A program made the position numbers and the translations under genes. From contig NZ_PVNP01000207.1 in NCBI RefSeq assembly GCF_002993365.1, positions 682 to 64,681 of the forward strand: a DNA stretch of 64,000 nt, in the 5' to 3' direction. This stretch comes from Marisediminitalea alba (GTDB lineage: Bacteria; Pseudomonadota; Gammaproteobacteria; Enterobacterales; Alteromonadaceae). A model generated the notes under the pieces. That model was not told the DNA's origin and ran no database searches. It saw only the letters and a program-made list of their open reading frames with translations. The stretch's first letter is position 1. Each line of letters opens with the position of its first letter. Shown piece after piece: positions 57,052-64,000 of the stretch.

Positions 57052-58275
57052 ATGAAACCCTTAACCATGCCACCCCGACTGCTGATGGGCCCAGGTCCGA
57101 TAAACTGCTATCCGCGGGTGTTAACGGCCATGTCACAACAGCTGGTTGGCCAGTACGACCCGGCTATGACCAGTTGCATGAATGAAGTGATGGCGTTGTA
57201 TCGTCAGGTCTTTGAGACCAACAATCACCACACCCTGTTAGTCGATGGTACTTCACGCGCGGGTATCGAAGCCGTGCTGGTGTCTGCACTGGAGCCCGGC
57301 GATAAGGTGCTGGTGCCCATTTTTGGCCGCTTTGGCCACCTGCTGTGTGAAATTGCCGAACGTGCCGGTGCCGAGGTACACAGTATTGAGGTGCCCTGGG
57401 GCGAAGTGTTTGAACCTGAGCAAATCGAAAAAGCCATCCGCGAAGTACAGCCTAAAATGCTGGCGGTAGTTCAGGGCGATACCTCCACCACCATGCTCCA
57501 GCCACTGGGGCACTTAGGTGAGATTTGCCGACGCTACGACGTGTTGTTCTACTCTGATGCCACGGCATCCATTGGCGGTAACCCGTTTAAAACCGACGAA
57601 TGGCAGCTCGATGCGGTATCCGTTGGCCTGCAGAAATGTTTAGGCGGCCCCTCTGGTAGCGCACCGATTACCTTAAGCGATCGCTATGTAGAACTGGTGC
57701 GCAAGCGTCATCACGTTGAAGCCGGTATTCGCGAATCTGCCCACCAGTCAGGCTCGGGCAGTCGCATACGCTCCAACTACTTTGATATTCCCATGCTGCT
57801 TGATTACTGGGGTGAGGAGCGCCTTAATCACCACACCGAAGCCGCTTCTATGCTGTTTTGTGCACGGGAATGTGCCATTAATCTGATTGAGGAAGGCATT
57901 GATAACAGCATTGCCCGCCATAAACAGGCCGGCGATGCCATGCTGGCCGGTGTGCAGGCGCTGAACCTTGAGCCTTTTGGTAACCTCGCGCACAAAATGC
58001 ATAACGTAGTGGGCGTGGAAATTCCTGATGGCGTGGATGGCGAGCAAATCCGCCAGCAACTGTTGCTGGATTTTAATATTGAAATTGGTACCAGCTTCGG
58101 TCCGCTGAAAGGCCGTATCTGGCGGATTGGCACCATGGGTTACAACGCGCGAAAAGATGCCGTACTGCACACCCTGCAGTCGCTGGAAACCGTGTTACGC
58201 CGCGCCGGGCACAAGCTGCCTGCTGGTGGTGGTGTTGACGCCGCGCTGGATAGCTTTTCGGGTTCATCACTATGA
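57052..58275 (+). CDS. (S)-ureidoglycine-glyoxylate aminotransferase-like enzyme
   Basis: 407 residues. Class V PLP aminotransferase of the alanine-glyoxylate type; the PLP Lys is Lys195 in VGLQKCLGGPSG, with LLMGPGPINCYPRVL at the start and DATASIGGNPF in the middle. Klebsiella HpxJ and Bacillus PucG convert ureidoglycine plus glyoxylate to oxalurate plus glycine. The next gene makes ureidoglycine, so that assignment fits best; a plain serine/alanine-glyoxylate role is the alternative. The stop overlaps the allC start (ATGA). Confidence 0.85.
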   Translation: MKPLTMPPRLLMGPGPINCYPRVLTAMSQQLVGQYDPAMTSCMNEVMALYRQVFETNNHHTLLVDGTSRAGIEAVLVSALEPGDKVLVPIFGRFGHLLCEIAERAGAEVHSIEVPWGEVFEPEQIEKAIREVQPKMLAVVQGDTSTTMLQPLGHLGEICRRYDVLFYSDATASIGGNPFKTDEWQLDAVSVGLQKCLGGPSGSAPITLSDRYVELVRKRHHVEAGIRESAHQSGSGSRIRSNYFDIPMLLDYWGEERLNHHTEAASMLFCARECAINLIEEGIDNSIARHKQAGDAMLAGVQALNLEPFGNLAHKMHNVVGVEIPDGVDGEQIRQQLLLDFNIEIGTSFGPLKGRIWRIGTMGYNARKDAVLHTLQSLETVLRRAGHKLPAGGGVDAALDSFSGSSL

Positions 58276-59507
58276 TGGATTTTGCCAGCCTGGCCAACCA
58301 GGTGATGTTACGTTGCGATCAGCTCGGTGCGATTACGCAGTCGCCCGGCATCGTTGACCGTCGCTACCTTACCCCTCAGCATCGTCAGGCGAATGATGTA
58401 GTCGCACAATGGATGCGCGAGGCCGGAATGACAGTCTGGCAGGACGCCGCGGGTAATCAATGGGGCCGTTATCACAGCACCGACGCCAACGCGCGTTCAC
58501 TGGTGCTTGGTAGTCACCTCGATACCGTGCCCAACGGTGGTAAATACGATGGTATGTTAGGTGTTATTGCACCGCTGGCGGTAGTGCACCATTGCTTCGA
58601 AAACGGCATCCGTTTTCCGTTTCACATTGATATTGTCGGCTTTGGCGATGAAGAAGGTACCCGGTTTGGCTCTACTCTGCTGGGCAGTCGCGCGTTAACC
58701 GGCCGCTGGAAAGAAGACTGGCAGTTACTGCGTGATGAAAACAAGGTGTCACTGCCTGAAGCGATGGCCGAATTTGGTCTGGCTTTCGATAAGGTTGGCG
58801 ATGCCACGCTTAAGCCCGACAGCGTACTGGGCTATCTCGAAGTACATATCGAACAAGGGCCGGTGCTTGAAGACAAGAACCTGCCGGTAGGTTGGGTTAC
58901 CGCGATTGCCGGCGCCAAACGCCTGAATGTGCAGTTAAACGGTATGGCCGGGCACGCGGGTACGGTCCCCATGGACATGCGCCAGGACGCCCTGGTTGCA
59001 GCAAGCGAAATGGTCCTGGCGGTAGAGTCTATTGCCAGCCAGTTTGGCATTGTGGCCACTGTCGGCCGACTCGAAACCAGGCCCGGAGCCGTAAACGTGA
59101 TCCCCGGTCAGGTGAACTTCTCACTCGATATCCGCAGCGAGCACGACCATAAGCGGGACGCGGCATTGCAACTGATTGAAGAAGTGTTCCGCGACATTGC
59201 CCAGCGCCGTCATATAGATGTTAACTGGCAGCAAACCCACCATGCCGATGCCGTGCATTGCGACCCTTACCTCTCGCAAACCTTGTCCCAGGCTATTCAG
59301 CTAAGTGGTCATAATGCCGTTAGTTTACCCTCCGGGGCCGGGCATGATGCCATGGCCATGGATGCTATTTGCCCGGTAAGCATGCTGTTTGTGCGCTGCA
59401 AAGGTGGTATTAGTCACCATCCTGGTGAGTCAGTGACCAGTGCCGACGTTGCTGCCAGTTTACAGGTTATTTATCGATTTTTTGACGCATTTTCGCCTGA
59501 CTTTTAG
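58272..59507 (+). CDS. allC: allantoate amidohydrolase (M20 family)
   Basis: 411 residues. Metal-dependent hydrolase that releases CO2 and ammonia from allantoate to give ureidoglycine. Metal ligands and neighbours are visible: GSHLDTVPNGGKYDG, GFGDEEGTRFG, His in VHIEQGPVLE, the dimer-domain motif GHAGTVPMDMRQDAL and the C-terminal GAGHDAMAMD with HHPGES. N-carbamoyl-amino-acid hydrolases share these motifs; the neighbouring genes favour allantoate. Confidence 0.85.
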   Translation: MMDFASLANQVMLRCDQLGAITQSPGIVDRRYLTPQHRQANDVVAQWMREAGMTVWQDAAGNQWGRYHSTDANARSLVLGSHLDTVPNGGKYDGMLGVIAPLAVVHHCFENGIRFPFHIDIVGFGDEEGTRFGSTLLGSRALTGRWKEDWQLLRDENKVSLPEAMAEFGLAFDKVGDATLKPDSVLGYLEVHIEQGPVLEDKNLPVGWVTAIAGAKRLNVQLNGMAGHAGTVPMDMRQDALVAASEMVLAVESIASQFGIVATVGRLETRPGAVNVIPGQVNFSLDIRSEHDHKRDAALQLIEEVFRDIAQRRHIDVNWQQTHHADAVHCDPYLSQTLSQAIQLSGHNAVSLPSGAGHDAMAMDAICPVSMLFVRCKGGISHHPGESVTSADVAASLQVIYRFFDAFSPDF

Positions 59508-59536
59508 GCCATTTATCAAGTAGAAGGATGATACGC

Positions 59537-59902
59537 ATGAAGATACCCAGAATTTATAATGATGCAGACGGCAAAAGCCATTTTGGTGAAGCCGAAATCC
59601 CGCTTAAAGATGGCGGCCCAATCGGCTTATTATCAGAGAAGATCCCTGCTGGTTCGATTATTTTTCGCGAAACACCCGCCGACTACGACTTTAAATGGCA
59701 CCCTGCACCAGCACGCCAGTTACTGTTCATTTTAAAAGGCCGCGCTGAGTTTACCGTCTCCAATGGTGAGCGCCACGTGTACGGTGCCGGTGATGTGTTA
59801 TTACTGGAAGATACCGAAGGCGAAGGCCATTGCAGCCGCGCCATGTACAATGAAGTCCGCCATTCGATTTTTGTTACCCTGCCCGACGGCTTCCCTTATT
59901 AA
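59537..59902 (+). CDS. small cupin-domain protein
   Basis: 121 residues from the ATG at 59537, which has AAGGA eight bases upstream; an ATG nine bases earlier is less well placed. A single cupin barrel: FKWHPAPARQLLFILKGRAEF, then YGAGDVLLLEDTEGEGHCSR. The metal-site His residues are only partly conserved. It is last in the operon led by the amidase. Too short for the two-domain ureidoglycine aminohydrolase; the function could be a ureide-processing or sensing step, but nothing in the sequence fixes it. Confidence 0.75.
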   Translation: MKIPRIYNDADGKSHFGEAEIPLKDGGPIGLLSEKIPAGSIIFRETPADYDFKWHPAPARQLLFILKGRAEFTVSNGERHVYGAGDVLLLEDTEGEGHCSRAMYNEVRHSIFVTLPDGFPY

Positions 59903-59952
59903 TTAAACGCACAGAGTTCTCCGTATGGGGCTGGCTGCTCATGAGTCAGTCA

Positions 59953-60078
59953 CGCCCCTCTCTGGTGCAGTGGCTTTTTAACGCCGCAAGCGCAAACTAC
60001 ACAGCGTAATTATAATCTTTAAAATACAGCAACTTAAATGTTGCCCCGTCATTCGGACCAAATGGTCAGATTATTGCT
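59953..60078 (+). promoter_or_regulatory. sigma-54-like promoter with palindrome and NtrC-like site, deaminase gene
   Basis: A perfect GACCA-AA-TGGTC palindrome (60056-60067) overlaps a TGG-N10-TTGCT match (60063-60078) with GG and GC 12 bases apart, as sigma-54 needs. About 95 bases upstream, CGCCCCTCTCTGGTGCA (59953-59969) fits the 17-base NtrC site at most conserved positions. The -24 box itself is TGGTCAG rather than TGGCACG, so this is the weakest of the three promoters. Confidence 0.5.
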
Positions 60079-60117
60079 TCATCCGTAACGTCTTTTTTTA
60101 CGTCTACAGTGAGCAAT

Positions 60118-61593
60118 ATGTGCAGTATGTTTTACCGGTGCAATAGTCGCCGTTCAGCCTCCCCTTTGTTTCGTTTTCTGTTTGCCGCCGCCCTGACGCT
60201 GACTTCGCTGTCGGTATTCAGTGCCGACATGAACACCTGGTTCCGGGAATTCAAGCAGAATGCCAGTGACCAGACCCTTTATAAATTGCTGTGGTCACTG
60301 CCCAAAGGCGGCGATTTGCACCATCACTTAAGTGGTGCCGGCTTTAGCGAATGGTGGTACGACATTGCCACCCGCCCGGAACAAAATGGGGGCTACCGTT
60401 ACTACACTAAAACCCGTTTACTGCAATGCCGCGGCTACGGTACCAATGAGTACGGCCCCAATCCGCAGAACCTGTTATTCCGGACCATTCAGGCCTCCAC
60501 CTATGCCGCGCTGAATGACTGTGAAAAACAGGAATACGAATTACTCAGTGAACTTGACGAAAATACTAAACTTGCCTGGTTCAACAGTATTCGCCTGGAT
60601 AAAGCCCATGAAGGGCGCAATGAGTTTTTTGAGCGCCACTGGCAACGACTGAACGAACTCAACAACAACCCGCATATTGGCGCCCACATTCTGCTGAAAA
60701 ATATGCAGGCATTCGCGGCAGAGGGGTTGCAATATCTTGAAACGCAGGTGAATGTGGATCGCAGCATTACTCCTGAGGGCGAGTTAATGTCGCCGGCAGC
60801 GTCGCTAAAGGTCTATACCGATATGCTGGCTTCAGAAGCCGCCAGAAAGACCGGCGTTACGGTGCGTTTTCAATACGCTTTACTGCGCTTTTTACCCCAT
60901 GCAGAAAAGCACCTGCGCTGGATGTATGATTTTGTCGATCAGCACCGCGACCTCTATGTGGGCATAAATATGGTTGGCCGCGAGGATAACGACAAAGGTC
61001 ATCCGTTGCGCTTTCTGCCGGTGTTACGGGAATTACGCCGCCAGTATCCGGCGATTAATCTGGCCATTCACGCCGGTGAAGTTGATGAACCTAATCAGCA
61101 TGTAAAAGACACCCTGCTGCTTGGTGCCCAGCGCATCGGCCACGGCCTGAACACCATTACCGATCCGGACACCCTGTTGTTGATGCGCCATGGCCCTTAC
61201 CTGATTGAAATAAACCTGATCAGTAACCGCCTGCTCGACTACACTGAAGATTATGCCAGCCATCCGTTTCCGGAGTATTTGCGCACCAATATACCAGTGG
61301 CGCTGACTACTGACGATCGCGGCATGTGGGACAGCACTCTTACCGATGAGTACTACGTAGCCGTTAAAGAATTTAATTTATCCTGGCAGGAACTCACCGG
61401 TCTTGCCCGCCAGTCCCTTCAGCACAGTTTTTTAGCCGAAGACGATAAACAAACCGCACTAAACACTTATGAACAGCGTTTGCGCCAGTTTGCAGGAGCC
61501 CTTGCCGGTGACGGCGTTTCGTCATTACCGCAAGCCGCCCCTAAACGGCGTTTTATCTGCGACTACCAACCCACTTTGTGTCATCAAGGATAG
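60118..61593 (+). CDS. exported adenosine deaminase family enzyme
   Basis: 491 residues from the ATG at 60118 (a GTG at 60109 and an ATG at 60127 are alternatives). An N-terminal basic stretch and signal peptide (PLFRFLFAAALTLTSLSVFS) indicate export. Metal and catalytic residues of the adenosine/AMP deaminase superfamily are visible: HHH in PKGGDLHHHLSG, NLAIHAGEVDEP, RIGHGLNTI and the Asp pair in ALTTDDRGM. It would deaminate extracellular or periplasmic adenosine (or adenine derivatives) to inosine, releasing ammonia. The NCS2 permease gene starts four bases later. Confidence 0.85.
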   Translation: MCSMFYRCNSRRSASPLFRFLFAAALTLTSLSVFSADMNTWFREFKQNASDQTLYKLLWSLPKGGDLHHHLSGAGFSEWWYDIATRPEQNGGYRYYTKTRLLQCRGYGTNEYGPNPQNLLFRTIQASTYAALNDCEKQEYELLSELDENTKLAWFNSIRLDKAHEGRNEFFERHWQRLNELNNNPHIGAHILLKNMQAFAAEGLQYLETQVNVDRSITPEGELMSPAASLKVYTDMLASEAARKTGVTVRFQYALLRFLPHAEKHLRWMYDFVDQHRDLYVGINMVGREDNDKGHPLRFLPVLRELRRQYPAINLAIHAGEVDEPNQHVKDTLLLGAQRIGHGLNTITDPDTLLLMRHGPYLIEINLISNRLLDYTEDYASHPFPEYLRTNIPVALTTDDRGMWDSTLTDEYYVAVKEFNLSWQELTGLARQSLQHSFLAEDDKQTALNTYEQRLRQFAGALAGDGVSSLPQAAPKRRFICDYQPTLCHQG

Positions 61594-61596
61594 CGA

Positions 61597-62988
61597 ATGT
61601 CACAGCATCACATACTTTACGCACTGGAAGATAAACCAAGTTTTATGGTTAGCCTGACGGCGGCAGTGCAACACGTTCTGGCCAGCTTTATTGGCGTGGT
61701 AACCCCTACGCTGATCATCGCATCAGCGCTGGGTTTACAGGCTGAGGTGCCCTACCTGGTCAGTATGGCACTGCTGGTTACCGGTATCGGAACCTTTATC
61801 CAGACCCGGGGATTTGGCCCGGTAGGCAGTGGTCTGGTGGCAATTCAGGGCACCAGCTTTGCCTTTATCAGTGCCTTGCTGATGGTCGGAACGACGATTA
61901 AGGCCCGGGGAGGGACGAACGACGATATTCTCGCCATGATGTTTGGCGTCTGTTTCTGGGGCGCATTTGTTGAAATTATTCTGAGCCAGTTTATTACCCA
62001 GCTCAAACGCGTCATCACCCCTATTACCACCGGGGTTGTGATCATTGCCATTGGTATTTCGCTGATAAAGGTCGGCATGACAGACCTGGCGGGCGGTTTT
62101 AACAGCGATGATTTTGGCAGCGTGGAAAATTTAAACCTGGGACTGACAGTACTGCTGGTGATTATTTTCTTTAATGCCCATCGAAACCGCTGGTTAAGAT
62201 TATCCGCCATTTTTATCGGTATGAGCCTGGGTACACTTATCGCCTTTTTTGCCGGCATGACCGATTTCACGGCGCTGACATCGCTACCGGTTTTCAGCTT
62301 TCCGCAACCCTTTAAATACGGCTTTAATTTTGACTGGACACTGTTTTTACCTATTGCGTTAATTTACTTTTTTACAGCTATTGAAACGGCCGGTGATCTC
62401 ACCGCCAACAGTTTATTTTGTCAGTTACCGATCCGCGGCGATAAATACCTCAAACGGATCCGCGCCGGTATCCTCGGTGATGGCTTTAATTCATTGATGG
62501 CGGCCATCTTTTGTACTTTTCCCAACACCACCTTCGGGCAAAATAACGGCGTTATTCAAATGACAGGAATTGCCAGTCGTAAAGTGGGCTACTTTGTGGC
62601 GGCAGTATTTGTGGTTCTTGGCGTATTTCCCTTTATCGGTGCAGTCCTTCAGGCAATTCCAAAACCTGTGCTGGGCGGCGCCACACTGGTGATGTTTGCC
62701 ATGGTCGCGGTGGGCGGCGTTAAGATCCTGACCAGCGAGCCACTGACTCAGCGCAACAGCCTGATTACGGCGTGTTCGCTTGGCATGGGGCTGGGCGTGA
62801 TGATGGTCGGAGACGTGCTTGCTCAGCTGCCACCCTGGCTTGGCAACATATTTGTATCTCCGGTTACCACCGCAGGGTTAACCGCAATTGTTCTTACCGT
62901 AGTGTTACCGGGCAGTAAAGTAGCCGACACCAGCACTGAGAGTTTGCAAACCGACGATTCACAACCACGGCCATGTACTGAGAAATGA
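61597..62988 (+). CDS. NCS2 nucleobase permease
   Basis: 463 residues. Inner-membrane nucleobase:cation symporter of the xanthine/uracil family, with about 14 helices. Marks: VQHVLASFIGVVTPTLIIA, the substrate-site segment FFTAIETAGDLTANSLFC (Glu of helix 8) and NTTFGQNNGVIQMTGIASR (helix 10 signature). The QNNGVI pattern favours xanthine/uric acid permeases over uracil. Cotranscribed with the deaminase gene. Confidence 0.88.
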   Translation: MSQHHILYALEDKPSFMVSLTAAVQHVLASFIGVVTPTLIIASALGLQAEVPYLVSMALLVTGIGTFIQTRGFGPVGSGLVAIQGTSFAFISALLMVGTTIKARGGTNDDILAMMFGVCFWGAFVEIILSQFITQLKRVITPITTGVVIIAIGISLIKVGMTDLAGGFNSDDFGSVENLNLGLTVLLVIIFFNAHRNRWLRLSAIFIGMSLGTLIAFFAGMTDFTALTSLPVFSFPQPFKYGFNFDWTLFLPIALIYFFTAIETAGDLTANSLFCQLPIRGDKYLKRIRAGILGDGFNSLMAAIFCTFPNTTFGQNNGVIQMTGIASRKVGYFVAAVFVVLGVFPFIGAVLQAIPKPVLGGATLVMFAMVAVGGVKILTSEPLTQRNSLITACSLGMGLGVMMVGDVLAQLPPWLGNIFVSPVTTAGLTAIVLTVVLPGSKVADTSTESLQTDDSQPRPCTEK

Positions 62989-62995
62989 ACAGCAG

Positions 62996-63016
62996 GCCCG
63001 ATCCCGATCGGGCTTT
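62996..63016 (+). terminator. terminator after the NCS2 permease gene
   Basis: GCCCGAT (62996-63002), loop CCCG, ATCGGGC (63007-63013), then TTTAGCTTT. It separates the deaminase/permease operon from the second TonB receptor. Confidence 0.75.
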
Positions 63017-63025
63017 AGCTTTACA

Positions 63026-63203
63026 TGGTGCAATGTTCAGATAATACTCCCTGAAATGGTGCAACGCGCTGAACAAACTTTCATCGTTAACAATTAAGTA
63101 ACGAAAAGGCCTTAACGAGCTATATTTTTATCTATATATATCAATGAATTAAAAACAAAATTAACCCTGACCACATGGACAGGATTTTGGCACTAAACCT
63201 GCA
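63026..63203 (+). promoter_or_regulatory. sigma-54-like promoter with palindrome and two NtrC-like half-sites, TonB receptor 2
   Basis: TGGCACT-N4-CTGCA (63188-63203) matches the sigma-54 consensus with GG and GC 12 bases apart. Seven bases upstream lies GACCA-CA-TGGAC (63169-63180), the palindrome with one change. Two TGGTGCA half-sites (63026-63032 and 63057-63063) lie 31 bases apart, about three helical turns, the spacing of paired NtrC sites in glnA. The bases after the palindrome (AGG-TTTTGGCAC) are shared with the 22.5 kb promoter. Confidence 0.65.
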
Positions 63204-63269
63204 ATGTGCAAGTCTGCATAGCTATATCTCACTTAAATTTACAAAAATTCCGAGAACATGAGGAACACC

Positions 63270-64000
63270 ATGAAAACGACCAAATTTAGTGTGGCGCCGA
63301 TTGCGCTGGCCGTCACCAGCAGTCTGATGCTATCAACTGCTGCCTTTGCGCAGGAAGAGCCATCTGATGCTGAAATCGAAAAAATTGAAGTAAAAGGCTC
63401 ACTGGGCAGCTTACCTGGCCAGGACGTCGAAGCAGTTTTCGGTTTTGGTAAGTCAATTCTGGAAACCCCTCGTTCTGCATCAACCATCTCTGATGAGCAG
63501 ATGGAACGTTTTAACGTATCCGACATTGACGAACTGGTCGCTTTCGCTCCGGGTACATTTACCCAGTCATTCTTTGGTGTAGCCGGTTCCCTGGATATTC
63601 GTGGTAACCCCGGTGAAGCTTATTTCCGTGGCATGAAGCGTCTGGACAACCCGGGTAACTACCCTACGCCAATTGGTGCATCAAGCCGTATCGACATCGT
63701 ACGTGGTCCGGCATCGCCTATTTATGGTCCGTCAAAAATTGGTGGTTACCTGAACTTTAACCCTAAATCCGCCCGTGCCTCTTCAGGTCAGTACCTGGAT
63801 GCACCTACCGGCGCGTTATCTTATACCCACGGTACCTGGGATAAGAGCATTATCACCGCTGAAGTGGGCGGTCCTGGCAGCATTGGCGGCAAGGAAATGG
63901 GTTACTACGTTTACGGTGAGGTTGAAAACTCAGGTTCTTACTACGACAACACCGATACCGATCAGTCAATCATTCAGGCTTCATTTAACATCGACCTGAC
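63270..64000 (+). CDS. TonB-dependent receptor (partial, cut by window end)
   Basis: Starts MKTTKFSVAPIALAV with a signal peptide ending AAFAQ (about residue 28) and continues past the window end. The plug domain is seen: EIEKIEVKGSL, FGFGKSILETPRSASTIS, SLDIRGNPGEAYFRG and IVRGPASPIYGPSKIGG. It is a paralogue of the receptor at 22628-25204, with the same plug pattern and a similar promoter. Lying right after the purine permease, it is a good candidate for outer-membrane uptake of purines, nucleosides or ureides. Confidence 0.92.
   Translation, partial: MKTTKFSVAPIALAVTSSLMLSTAAFAQEEPSDAEIEKIEVKGSLGSLPGQDVEAVFGFGKSILETPRSASTISDEQMERFNVSDIDELVAFAPGTFTQSFFGVAGSLDIRGNPGEAYFRGMKRLDNPGNYPTPIGASSRIDIVRGPASPIYGPSKIGGYLNFNPKSARASSGQYLDAPTGALSYTHGTWDKSIITAEVGGPGSIGGKEMGYYVYGEVENSGSYYDNTDTDQSIIQASFNIDL

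Overview
The window looks like a chromosomal segment of a marine gammaproteobacterium, most likely in the Alteromonadales (Alteromonadaceae). This is inferred from gene content and order: mfd next to a csiV-type gene, thrS-infC-rpmI-rplT and pheS-pheT-ihfA, a DUF3080 lipoprotein, two TonB-dependent receptors, a PhoX-like lipoprotein and moderate GC. No tRNA, rRNA, CRISPR array or insertion sequence was recognised.

Layout. 1-3012: the attI-proximal end of a chromosomal integron. An IntI-type integrase reads rightward; at least four attC sites and their cassettes run leftward on the minus strand, and the array leaves the window at base 1. 3.0-17.7 kb: ordinary chromosomal genes (phosphoribosyltransferase, a LolC/E permease, PilZ protein, mfd, csiV, cobalamin adenosyltransferase, DASS transporter, nagZ, penicillin acylase family enzyme, ybaK, a zinc-ribbon protein). 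17.7-21.5 kb: ihfA, pheT, pheS on the minus strand. 21.5-35.0 kb: an accessory block between pheS and rplT, which are usually neighbours. It holds an isochorismatase-fold hydrolase, a TonB receptor behind a sigma-54-like promoter, a CsbD protein, an RND efflux pair with a divergent LysR regulator, a di-CxxCH lipoprotein, a PhoX-like collagen-repeat lipoprotein behind a four-unit Pho box, and a 59-residue membrane protein. 35.0-38.5 kb: rplT, rpmI, infC (AUU start) and thrS. 38.6-42.9 kb: a second DASS transporter, a fructosamine kinase, a DUF3080 lipoprotein and a CPBP protease homologue.

43.3-49.2 kb: two consecutive units, each a beta-carbonic anhydrase followed by a SulP anion transporter. 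Both are preceded by the same 39-bp element, which contains an OxyR-like ATAG-N7-CTAT palindrome. The neighbouring regulator is OxyR-like but lacks the peroxidatic cysteine. This looks like a LysR-controlled, duplicated inorganic-carbon uptake module.

49.2-53.2 kb: an RpiR regulator, a decaying ABC exporter (frameshift and altered Walker A in the ATPase, an in-frame stop in the permease) and an MFS transporter. 53.4-64 kb: a purine/ureide nitrogen-scavenging cluster containing an amidase, an HpxW-like Ntn-hydrolase, a TauE/SafE permease, a ureidoglycine-glyoxylate type aminotransferase, allantoate amidohydrolase, a small cupin, an exported adenosine deaminase family enzyme, an NCS2 purine permease and a second TonB receptor (cut by the window end). 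The expected flow is nucleoside capture and deamination, purine uptake, then allantoate to ureidoglycine to oxalurate to oxamate/oxalate with ammonia release. Sigma-54-like promoters with GACCA-N2-TGG(T/A)C palindromes and upstream TGGTGCA half-sites precede the deaminase and both TonB receptors. This ties the receptor at 22.6 kb to the cluster 40 kb away and suggests nitrogen control.
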